Shown here piece by piece: positions 56,846 through 64,000 of a DNA stretch of 64,000 nt; positions within the stretch are counted from its first letter, which is position 1, and every line of letters starts with the position of its first letter. The position numbers and the translations under genes are program-made. Source of the stretch: Psychrobacter sp. Pi2-1 (GTDB taxonomy: Bacteria > Pseudomonadota > Gammaproteobacteria > Pseudomonadales > Moraxellaceae); contig NZ_CAJHBO010000013.1 in NCBI RefSeq assembly GCF_904846645.1, positions 1 through 64,000 on the forward strand, given 5' to 3'. The notes beneath the pieces were generated by a model, which was given only the letters and a program-made list of their open reading frames with translations, had not been told where the DNA came from and searched no databases.

Positions 56846-57784
56846 TTAGTAAGTCGCGCTGTTGTCTTCAATGATGACCATATCGATGGTTTCATCTTTA
56901 GGTACGGCTTTTGGTGTGGCGGGCTTACTAGGCTCAGCAGCTGCTGCTTGAGTGTTTGCAGTCGAACTGCTCTGATTTTCAGCAGGCTTATTGATGGTTG
57001 GCGGCGGCGTAGGTTCAGTTGGGCGAATTGGCTCAACTGGCGTTACGGTTCGTGGCTGACGGATTGGGGCTGTTTGAGTCGTATCGTTGTTCTGCGTTGC
57101 ACGGCGCTCAGCAGCACGTTGGGCGCGTTGCTCATCCATTGCAGTTTTGAATACAGAACCTGCCATTACATCTGCAACAACAGTAATCAAAGCAGGCTGA
57201 CCCGCAATACGTGTACGCACTTGACCGCCTTGAGTACCGACAATGTAAGTGAAAGCGTCATCAACAAGCATATTGTTATTAATACGGATATTATCTTGCG
57301 CTAAACGTGATTGTAAGCTTGGCTGATTATTGGCTGCTTGTACCTGACTGGCTTGATACAAGTCTTCACTTGGTAGCGTCATGCTGACACTTGCTTGACA
57401 AGTGGTCATGCCGTTCTCATTGGCTTGTTGCAAGATAGCAGCGTTTTGGACATCAATGACAACGCCATTGGTTTTTTCGCTAACCACACCATTTGCTAAA
57501 CTGATTTCAGCATCATTTGCATAGTTGGCAGCCAATGACTGTGCTTGTTGATTGAGCGTATTTTTCAGAGCTGACTTAAGGCGATCTTGCACCATAGGAT
57601 CATCACAACTGATCGCAGGCGCAACACTATTTTCAGCATCGACCGTCTCTTGTTCTGTTAGCTCTGCCTGCTCAGTAGTATCTTCTTTATCTGAGCGATC
57701 ACAGCCTGCAAGCGCTAAACCACATACCAATCCAATCCCAGCAACTTTATGCCACTTGCTCAAACTTATATTTGCTACGCTCAT
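56846..57784 (-). CDS. Lipoprotein of unknown function
   Basis: A 312-residue exported lipoprotein: signal peptide, then lipobox LALAGC (Cys28), then a Glu/Asp/Thr-rich tether. A folded region of about 65-200 contains Cys60 and Cys130, which may pair, and repeats the pattern CDDPMVQDRLKSALKNTL and VTASVSM-type strands. The C-terminal ~100 residues are low-complexity (Pro, Thr, Ala, Gln, then VPKDETIDMVIIEDNSATY). I do not recognise the family. GGGAG lies about 10 nt before the ATG. The gene is monocistronic and faces the adenosyltransferase terminator. Confidence 0.7.
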   Translation of the reverse strand: MSVANISLSKWHKVAGIGLVCGLALAGCDRSDKEDTTEQAELTEQETVDAENSVAPAISCDDPMVQDRLKSALKNTLNQQAQSLAANYANDAEISLANGVVSEKTNGVVIDVQNAAILQQANENGMTTCQASVSMTLPSEDLYQASQVQAANNQPSLQSRLAQDNIRINNNMLVDDAFTYIVGTQGGQVRTRIAGQPALITVVADVMAGSVFKTAMDEQRAQRAAERRATQNNDTTQTAPIRQPRTVTPVEPIRPTEPTPPPTINKPAENQSSSTANTQAAAAEPSKPATPKAVPKDETIDMVIIEDNSATY

Positions 57785-58115
57785 ACTAACTCTACTCCCA
57801 ATTTACAGGTTCGTACCGCTACTGACTGACAGTGTTCAACATTCAAATCGCAACGCTAGCTGCTACAGATATGAAAACCACATCATTATACGGTGTTTAA
57901 ATCAAATGGTCATTAGTGTAGCCCATGGATATACAAATAGTGCCCCTCATTATGGAAAAAACCTGCGTTTGGTTGCAAAAACATAACAAACATTGTCAGT
58001 TTTAGTCCCTAAGAAGTCATATTTAAAAAAGTACAGATTGCATCACAGTTTTTGTTAGACGTCATGGATATGACGCTATATGATTGGGCATAAAAACCAT
58101 CAATAATCGGTGCAT

Positions 58116-58844
58116 ATGATAAATTTTAGAGATACGTTATTACTAGGTCATCGAGGCGCGCGCGGTGAGGCGTTAGAAAATACCTTTTCAGGTTTTGAGT
58201 ACTCTCAAAATCTTAAGTCAAGAGGCTTAGCAGGCGTAGAGTTTGATATACAACTAAACGCTGACGGTCACTTAATTGTATTCCACGATGACGATCTAGA
58301 GCGTATGTGCGGTCGGCAATCACGTATTGATCAGTTAAAGCTCACAGAGATTCAATGCCAGTTGCAGTTTGGCCAACCTATTATGAAACTCGCAAGCATA
58401 GTACCTGCACTTAGTGGGTTTAACGTTATTGAGCTTGAAATTAAGACGCATAGCCGTACCAATTATGCAGTATTGATTGCAGCGCTTCGGCAGGCATTTA
58501 TTGATACACCTCTTGCCAGCTTACCAGTTGTATTGACGAGCTTCGATGTCGAGTTACACAACCGTTTACAACGTCACAAACTATTATCTCATATGCCTCG
58601 CGGCTTGCTTATTCGTACGCCAGAAGCGTTGGCAAGCGCTACCAATACCGCATTGCAACTCGGTTGTATTCAACTGGGTATTCATTATCCGCTTTTAACC
58701 CAAGCTGTTATCAAGCATAGCCACCGTTATGGATTACCCGTAAGTGCTTGGACGGTTAATGATATTCCCACCATTGAGCAGCTCATAAAATGGGAGACCG
58801 ATGTCATCATTACGGATTTTCCAAGTCATTTGCTGCTGCCTTAA
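58116..58844 (+). CDS. Glycerophosphodiester phosphodiesterase
   Basis: It hydrolyses glycerophosphodiesters to glycerol-3-phosphate and an alcohol. The TIM-barrel motifs are LGHRGARGEALENTFSGF (catalytic His), VEFDIQLNADGHLIVFHDD (the metal-binding Glu/Asp and second His), and the C-terminal SAWTVND. Length is 242 residues from the ATG at 58116; the longer reading starts two codons earlier at a GTG. No signal peptide, so a cytoplasmic UgpQ-like enzyme. Monocistronic; its downstream neighbour desaturase has its own regulatory region. Confidence 0.9.
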   Translation: MINFRDTLLLGHRGARGEALENTFSGFEYSQNLKSRGLAGVEFDIQLNADGHLIVFHDDDLERMCGRQSRIDQLKLTEIQCQLQFGQPIMKLASIVPALSGFNVIELEIKTHSRTNYAVLIAALRQAFIDTPLASLPVVLTSFDVELHNRLQRHKLLSHMPRGLLIRTPEALASATNTALQLGCIQLGIHYPLLTQAVIKHSHRYGLPVSAWTVNDIPTIEQLIKWETDVIITDFPSHLLLP

Positions 58845-59016
58845 CCGAGTTATCTGTACTTTTTTGATATTTAATCATTTTTTCGATAAACGCATTCTTT
58901 CCTACATATATACCCTCCTTGTTACACTTCTCCTTCATGTCTGATAAGTCACTCGTATTTTTGACCAATACATTCTATAATCCATACAAGTTATTGTTAT
59001 TTAGCAATATTTTTAT

Positions 59017-59040
59017 AGTGTATAAGTGTTCACTTTACAC
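59017..59040. promoter_or_regulatory. Candidate fatty-acid regulator (FabR/DesT-like) operator upstream of the desaturase
   Basis: GTGTATAAGTG (59018-59028), tt, CACTTTACAC (59031-59040) is an imperfect 10-11 bp dyad 50 nt before the desaturase ATG. Its central AGTGTATAAGTGTTCACT agrees at 12 of 18 positions with the E. coli fabA FabR site as I recall it. The recognising regulator is not encoded here. Confidence 0.5.
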
Positions 59041-59090
59041 GATTTTTAAGGTACTATGGTGGCTTAAATTAATACCGTTAGGGATATTAT

Positions 59091-60494
59091 ATGATTGCAA
59101 AAAAAGCACTTGGCTTACCGCTTAAAGGCTTACGTTTCGCTATCAAATCTGGTGATACGCTTGTAAAGACCGCCAGCACTCAAGTAACGCGTTTTAAAAC
59201 TCGTTTCGATGAGAAAAAAGCGCAAATGGCGCTTGATGAGCAGCCTGTTGCAAAACGCAATTATGCGAAAGCTTCTGAGCAAGCGGATCTTTCTGCGCAA
59301 GAGCAAAGCATTGATATGCGTGAGTTTGAATTTACCAAAGCACCAATTAACTGGATTCCAGCGGCTATTTTAGTAGCGACGCCAATTGCTGCTGCTGTGA
59401 TTACGCCATGGTATCTATGGACTCATGAAGTTAGCGCTCCTGTTTGGGGTGTGTTTGGTGCCTTTATGGTATGGACAGGTATCAGTATCACGGCGGGTTA
59501 CCATCGTCTGCTATCGCACCGTGCTTACAAAGCGCACCCTATTGTCAAAAACTTTTTATTGTTAGGTTCAACCTTAGCCGTACAAGGCTCAGCGTTTGAT
59601 TGGGTTTCTGGACATCGTACTCACCATCGTCATGTAGATGATCGTTTGGACGATCCATATTCAGCACAGCGTGGTTTTTGGTTCAGCCATATTGGTTGGA
59701 TGCTACGCAACTACCCTAGCGGTAAATTTGATTATAAAAACATTCCTGATTTGACCAAAGACAGAGTCTTACAGATTCAGCATAAATACTACGGCCTATG
59801 GGTATTGGTCACGAATGTAGGTCTGGTTGCGGCTCTTGGTTGGTTGTTGGGTGATGTTTGGGGCACGCTTGTGTTGGCAGGTTTGCTGCGCTTGGTATTG
59901 ACGCATCACTTTACTTTCTTCATTAACTCATTGTGTCATATGTTTGGTAGCCGTCCTTATACGGATACTAATAGTGCTCGTGATAACTTTTTCTTAGCTA
60001 TCTTTACGTGGGGCGAGGGTTATCATAACTATCATCATTTCTTCCAGTATGATTATCGTAATGGCGTGAAATGGTGGCAATATGATCCAACAAAATGGTT
60101 GATTGCTGGTTTATCAAAAATCGGTTTAACGACGGATTTGCGTACTGTTGATGATACGACTATTAAGCATGCCGAAGTGCAAATGCAGTTCAAAGCAGCA
60201 CAACAGCAGATCGATACAGCCACAAGCACTGGGCTTGATCTTCCTCATGCGATGAAGAGCTTCCAAGACCGCATTAAGTTTGAATACGATGCATTTAAAC
60301 AAACTGTCGAAGAATGGCAATCACTGAAAGCTCAAACTATTGAAATGAAAAAAATAGAATGTGCTGATCGCTTACGTGAAGTTGATGATAAGCTAAAGCA
60401 TGATTATGCCAAAATCGAACAAAAAATCCTTGAGCATAACAGCAATCTAAAAACTGCTTTCCGCTCTATTGGCGCGAACGAAAAAGCGGCTTAA
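59091..60494 (+). CDS. Acyl-CoA / acyl-lipid delta-9-type fatty acid desaturase
   Basis: A membrane di-iron desaturase that introduces a cis double bond into acyl chains, important for membrane fluidity in cold-living bacteria. The 467-residue protein has the three histidine boxes HRLLSH (138-143), HRTHH (175-179) and HNYHH (312-316), with hydrophobic segments between. The order and spacing are those of stearoyl-CoA desaturases (DesC/DesB). A 75-residue basic/polar N-terminus precedes the first helix. A ~95-residue C-terminal charged tail (about 370-467) looks like a coiled coil, beyond the usual enzyme. AGGGATAT precedes the ATG. A terminator follows. Confidence 0.92.
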   Translation: MIAKKALGLPLKGLRFAIKSGDTLVKTASTQVTRFKTRFDEKKAQMALDEQPVAKRNYAKASEQADLSAQEQSIDMREFEFTKAPINWIPAAILVATPIAAAVITPWYLWTHEVSAPVWGVFGAFMVWTGISITAGYHRLLSHRAYKAHPIVKNFLLLGSTLAVQGSAFDWVSGHRTHHRHVDDRLDDPYSAQRGFWFSHIGWMLRNYPSGKFDYKNIPDLTKDRVLQIQHKYYGLWVLVTNVGLVAALGWLLGDVWGTLVLAGLLRLVLTHHFTFFINSLCHMFGSRPYTDTNSARDNFFLAIFTWGEGYHNYHHFFQYDYRNGVKWWQYDPTKWLIAGLSKIGLTTDLRTVDDTTIKHAEVQMQFKAAQQQIDTATSTGLDLPHAMKSFQDRIKFEYDAFKQTVEEWQSLKAQTIEMKKIECADRLREVDDKLKHDYAKIEQKILEHNSNLKTAFRSIGANEKAA

Positions 60495-60531
60495 TTAACC
60501 TCTGATTTATTTTATAATTTTGAAGCTTCTC

Positions 60532-60566
60532 CATCCCCCTATCCGTCCTAGATAGGGGGATTTTTT
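60532..60566 (+). terminator. Terminator of the desaturase gene
   Basis: ATCCCCCTATC (60532-60542) pairs perfectly with GATAGGGGGAT (60550-60560) around a 7-nt loop and is followed by T7. The next 260 nt before selO carry no supported gene. Confidence 0.95.
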
Positions 60567-60829
60567 TGCTTATACTTTATCGATTATGTCATTACAGCTA
60601 CTTCTAATGATTTTATTATCATAATAAATGGTCAAATACATTGGCTGAACCATTGCTTTCTCTAATCCAAAAACAATAACCATCTCATCCATCATATTCA
60701 GTTAATTAAAGACCGAAAAATTTATTTTTTGTCCAGATATTACAAGAGACGGACAGAGTGCAACGATGACATATGAGAGCTATGCTATAGTGACATTCTC
60801 ACTTTTATATTTTAATGGAAACGGCCTGT

Positions 60830-62296
60830 ATGCGTTATCAAAACACTTACGTCAACCTAGACACGCGCCTTTATCATGAGCAGCCACCGACGCCACTAGA
60901 CAATCCTCGTGTCGGTCACTTCAACACTCAAGTTGCTAAGCAGTTAGGCTGGACAAACGACGAGGACTTGATGACTAACTGGGTTGAGATATTGGGCGGT
61001 CAATACGTGCCAGCTGATTTCAAACCACTATCGATGGCCTATGCTGGTCACCAGTTTGGACAGTGGGCTGGGCAATTGGGTGATGGGCGCGGTTTACTCA
61101 TGGCGCAGGTACTCGATAATGATGGACAGCCACAAGACTTGCACCTCAAAGGCGCTGGCCTGACGCCCTATTCACGTATGGGTGATGGGCGCGCAGTCTT
61201 ACGCAGTACCATTCGCGAGTACCTGTGTGGTCATGCATTGACCCAGCTTGACATCCCCTCATCTAACGCTTTGGGATTTGTGGTATCTGATACGAGAGTG
61301 CGCCGTGAGCGTATCGAAGCAGGTGCCGCGTTGATGCGTGTGGCGGACAGTCATATTCGTCTTGGTCATGTCGAATGGATTGCCAGCTTCGCCCCTGATG
61401 TACTGGGTGAGTTCACTGACTATATGATTGATACTTACTATCCAGAGTGCCGCGATAGCGAAACACCTGTCTTAGCTTTCTTGACCGCAGTGGTTGAGCG
61501 TACAGCGCGCATGATTGCTGACTGGCAATTGATCGGTTTTGCGCATGGCGTGATGAATACAGACAACTTATCTATTACGGGCAGCACCTTGGATTTTGGA
61601 CCTTTTGGGTTTATGGAGCGCTTCAATCCTGCATGGATTAATAATCACTCAGACCATACGGGTCGTTATGCTTATCAGAATCAACCTGCTATCGGACATT
61701 GGAACCTAAACGTTTGGCTGCCACACTTTATGCGCTTAGAAGGCGTTACACGTGAGACGCTCGCTGATTGTTTAGCGCCTTATGAAGCAACCTTTATGCA
61801 GCACTATCAGCAAGGTCTGTGCCGTAAGCTTGGCTTACCGCATCAAAGAGAAAGCCTCGGCTTGGCCTTTGAATGGTTGACGCTATTAGAAGACAACTTG
61901 CTCGACTATACCAATAGCTTTCGCGCCCTACTCGGTTTGGTCGCACCAGCAGATCATCCTTATGAGCAAAAGCTGTTGGCTACTATGACCACTGAATTAA
62001 GCAGCGATGCGCAACAAGTATGGCAAGACTGGTCAGCACGTTATCTGGCACAGATTGAGCAGCTACCACTTGAGCAGGCAGTCAACGACATGCAGACCAA
62101 CAATCCTGTTTATGTCCTTCGTAATAGCATGGCGCAGCGTGCAATTACTGCCGCAGACCAAGGTCAGTTTGAAGAAGTTGATCGAGTGTTTCGCTTATTA
62201 GCCAATCCTTATAGCGTGCAAGATATCGCTAATGATTTAGATAGCAGTGCGCCTGCACCGGATACACCGCAAGTGCCTATTAGTTGCTCGTCTTAG
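60830..62296 (+). CDS. selO: Protein SelO/YdiU (protein AMPylator)
   Basis: A pseudokinase-fold enzyme that transfers AMP to proteins and is linked to redox stress. Motifs: FKPLSMAYAGHQFGQWAGQLGDGRG, DLHLKGAGLTPYSR, GVMNTDNLSITGSTLDFGPFGF (metal-binding Asn/Asp). From the ATG at 60830 it has 488 residues; an ATG five codons earlier (60815) is equally open and neither has a strong site. The chain ends in Cys-Ser-Ser, the place where selenoprotein O has its selenocysteine, so the redox-active Cys is kept. The final codons lie inside a 16-bp tandem repeat. Confidence 0.92.
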   Translation: MRYQNTYVNLDTRLYHEQPPTPLDNPRVGHFNTQVAKQLGWTNDEDLMTNWVEILGGQYVPADFKPLSMAYAGHQFGQWAGQLGDGRGLLMAQVLDNDGQPQDLHLKGAGLTPYSRMGDGRAVLRSTIREYLCGHALTQLDIPSSNALGFVVSDTRVRRERIEAGAALMRVADSHIRLGHVEWIASFAPDVLGEFTDYMIDTYYPECRDSETPVLAFLTAVVERTARMIADWQLIGFAHGVMNTDNLSITGSTLDFGPFGFMERFNPAWINNHSDHTGRYAYQNQPAIGHWNLNVWLPHFMRLEGVTRETLADCLAPYEATFMQHYQQGLCRKLGLPHQRESLGLAFEWLTLLEDNLLDYTNSFRALLGLVAPADHPYEQKLLATMTTELSSDAQQVWQDWSARYLAQIEQLPLEQAVNDMQTNNPVYVLRNSMAQRAITAADQGQFEEVDRVFRLLANPYSVQDIANDLDSSAPAPDTPQVPISCSS

Positions 62297-62329
62297 TAGC
62301 TGCTCATCTTAGTAGTTGCCCGTCTTAAC
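62282..62329. repeat. 16-bp imperfect tandem repeat spanning the selO stop codon
   Basis: AGTTGCTCGTCTTAGT (62282-62297), AGCTGCTCATCTTAGT (62298-62313) and AGTTGCCCGTCTTAAC (62314-62329). The first copy encodes the terminal Cys-Ser-Ser and the stop; the other two are non-coding. Confidence 0.8.
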
Positions 62330-62537
62330 ACCTTTCAATTCTGTAATATTTTGAAATATTATGAAATTAAGGTTGATATTTAGACGCATTTTTTGGCATT
62401 ATCAACGAGATAAATAACGAATATCATTTTATTATATTATTCGCACAATTCACCGTTGTTGACTAGGCAGTGAATTGGCAATAATGCTAGAATGAATATT
62501 TTAGCTAGTTTGCTTTTTTGACCTGATCTTTGATCGT

Positions 62538-62558
62538 CGACCATGATTCTGATGGTCG
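62538..62558. promoter_or_regulatory. Palindrome upstream of the malic enzyme gene
   Basis: CGACCAT (62538-62544) and ATGGTCG (62552-62558) are perfect arms around 7 nt, about 120 nt ahead of the start. It could be an operator. The rest of this ~350-nt gap has no gene. Confidence 0.45.
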
Positions 62559-62678
62559 TGAGTCGTTTAACGTTTTTAACCCTTTCAGTTATTATCATTC
62601 AATGATTTTTGGAGGGTTAGACGTTGTTTTTTATCACCATTTAATTTATTCCAATTTATTCCAACCATGGCAATTATT

Positions 62679-64000
62679 ATGAATGACGATACCACTTCGA
62701 ATACGGATAACCTCAGTACAGAAAAAGAGCAGTTTGAACAAGCTGCCTTACATTACCATGAGTTTCCACGCCCAGGTAAAATTTCGGTAACTCCTACTAA
62801 GCAGCTAGCCAACCAACGTGATTTAGCACTCGCCTACTCTCCAGGCGTTGCTGTACCTTGTCTTGAGATCCAAAGAGATCCAAAACTTGCGTCCAAATAC
62901 ACGGCACGTAACAACCTAGTTGGTGTTATCACTAACGGTACTGCTGTATTGGGTCTAGGTAATATCGGTCCATTGGCATCGAAGCCAGTTATGGAAGGTA
63001 AAGGCGTTCTATTTAAGAAGTTCGCAGGTATCGACGTTTTTGATATTGAAATTGCTCAAAATGATCCAGACAAATTTATCGAAGCGGTTGCCTCGCTTGA
63101 GCCTACCTTTGGTGGTATCAACTTAGAAGACATCAAAGCACCAGAATGTTTCAAAATCGAGCGCGTATTACGTGAGCGCATGAACATTCCTGTGTTCCAT
63201 GATGATCAACATGGGACGTCAATCATTGTTGCTGCAGCCATGCTAAATGCTTTGTTGATTACTGGCAAAAAAATCGAAGAGATTAAAATTGTTTGTTCAG
63301 GCGCAGGCGCAGCAGCCATTTCTTGCCTAGATATCATCTGCGCACTTGGCGTTAATAAGAACAACATTATTGTTTCAGATTCACGCGGTATCATCAGTAC
63401 TAGCCGTGAAAACCTTGATGAAACCAAACAGCGTTATGCTCGTGATATCACGGCTACTTCTATCGAAGAAGTCATGGACGATGTCGATATGTTCCTAGGC
63501 TTATCAATGCCAGGTACACTATCAGAAGATATGGTTCGCCGTATGGCAAAAGACCCTATCGTCTTTGCACTTGCCAACCCAACACCTGAAATCATGCCAG
63601 AATTGGCCCATGCGGTACGTCCAGACGTCATCATGGCAACTGGTCGTTCAGACTATCCAAACCAAGTAAACAACGCGCTATGTTTCCCGTATATCTTCCG
63701 CGGCGCATTGGATGTTGGTGCAACCACTGTTAACGAAGAGATGAAAGTTGCCTGCGTAAAAGCAATCGCTGCGATGGCACACGTTGAAGCTACTCCAACT
63801 ACTAGCGCTAGAAACATCGAAAAGATGCAGAGCTTTGGTCGTGACTACTTAATTCCAGGCCCTCTAGAGCCAAATCTAATCATTGAAATCGCATCAGCTG
63901 TGGCCAAAGCAGCGATGGATTCAGGCGTTGCCACGCTACCTATCGATGACATGCAAGCCTATCGTCAGCGTCTGTCTGAGTTTGTTTATAACTCTGCGTT
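62679..64000 (+). CDS. maeB: NADP-dependent malic enzyme, N-terminal part (runs off the window)
   Basis: It decarboxylates malate to pyruvate with NADP. The visible 440 residues contain the malic enzyme domain: [18 protein letters not shown] (catalytic Tyr), [19 protein letters not shown] (catalytic Lys), [20 protein letters not shown] (metal ligands), and the NADP-binding [14 protein letters not shown]. The C-terminal phosphotransacetylase-like domain of MaeB would start later. The start is taken at 62679; an in-frame ATG at 62667 is possible and neither has a strong ribosome-binding site. The frame is open to the window edge. Confidence 0.93.
   Translation, partial: MNDDTTSNTDNLSTEKEQFEQAALHYHEFPRPGKISVTPTKQLANQRDLALAYSPGVAVPCLEIQRDPKLASKYTARNNLVGVITNGTAVLGLGNIGPLASKPVMEGKGVLFKKFAGIDVFDIEIAQNDPDKFIEAVASLEPTFGGINLEDIKAPECFKIERVLRERMNIPVFHDDQHGTSIIVAAAMLNALLITGKKIEEIKIVCSGAGAAAISCLDIICALGVNKNNIIVSDSRGIISTSRENLDETKQRYARDITATSIEEVMDDVDMFLGLSMPGTLSEDMVRRMAKDPIVFALANPTPEIMPELAHAVRPDVIMATGRSDYPNQVNNALCFPYIFRGALDVGATTVNEEMKVACVKAIAAMAHVEATPTTSARNIEKMQSFGRDYLIPGPLEPNLIIEIASAVAKAAMDSGVATLPIDDMQAYRQRLSEFVYNSA

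Noticed and set aside
58919-59125. 68-residue plus-strand ORF overlapping the desaturase start
   Set aside because: It covers the regulatory dyad and runs out of frame into a well-supported gene.

Overview
The window reads as a chromosomal segment of a psychrotolerant gammaproteobacterium of the Moraxellaceae, most likely Psychrobacter. This is an inference from gene content, a moderately AT-rich composition, and products that recall Moraxella/Psychrobacter proteins (a PETase-like family III lipase, a carboxynorspermidine route, an acyl-lipid desaturase). No rRNA, tRNA or CRISPR array was seen. Apart from two small mobile elements the region looks like ordinary chromosome.

Layout. 1-464: the end of an IS5-family insertion sequence that has split an unidentified gene. 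0.5-7.9 kb: alternative polyamine synthesis (carboxynorspermidine dehydrogenase and decarboxylase), a DUF924 protein, a CAP-domain lipoprotein, then rnhB and lpxB. 8-17 kb: DAHP synthase, aminopeptidase N, a DUF6231-like protein, Pal, a phosphopantetheinyl transferase, an outer-membrane protein and an IclR regulator. 17.5-28 kb: a same-strand block encoding valine/isobutyrate breakdown (isobutyryl-CoA dehydrogenase, enoyl-CoA hydratase, 3-hydroxyisobutyryl-CoA hydrolase, MmsB, MmsA), then propionyl-CoA synthetase and a fatty acyl-CoA ligase. 28-33 kb: a 265-bp MITE-like element, an MFS transporter, a secreted PETase-like polyester hydrolase and a tandem pair of degenerate metallo-beta-lactamase-fold proteins. 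33-37.6 kb: an NsrR/NnrS nitric-oxide module with a palindromic operator, a DUF3429 protein and a photolyase/cryptochrome. 37.7-44.6 kb: an electrophile-detoxification cluster (ALDH, NemR-like TetR regulator, YqhD-type reductase, MDR reductase, DJ-1 family protein, GST) carrying two copies of one 15-bp palindrome. 45-48 kb: an EmrB/EmrA-like efflux pair. 48-64 kb: housekeeping genes (pdxH, glmM, guaB, an MscS channel, cysS, cobalamin adenosyltransferase, a lipoprotein, GDPD, desaturase, SelO and the start of maeB).

Structures outside genes. Most convergent gene pairs are separated by clear hairpin terminators. Five loci carry short (15-19 bp) tandem repeats beside genes, and in three of them the array overlaps or abuts a stop codon. 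The three spacers of the electrophile cluster each hold a long hairpin; the one after the TetR gene is a 20-bp stem whose imperfections are all G.U pairs on the coding-strand transcript.

Limits. Functions are assigned from motifs and remembered family sequences; no search was run. Several start codons were moved from the longest ORF to a codon with a better ribosome-binding site, as noted for each gene.
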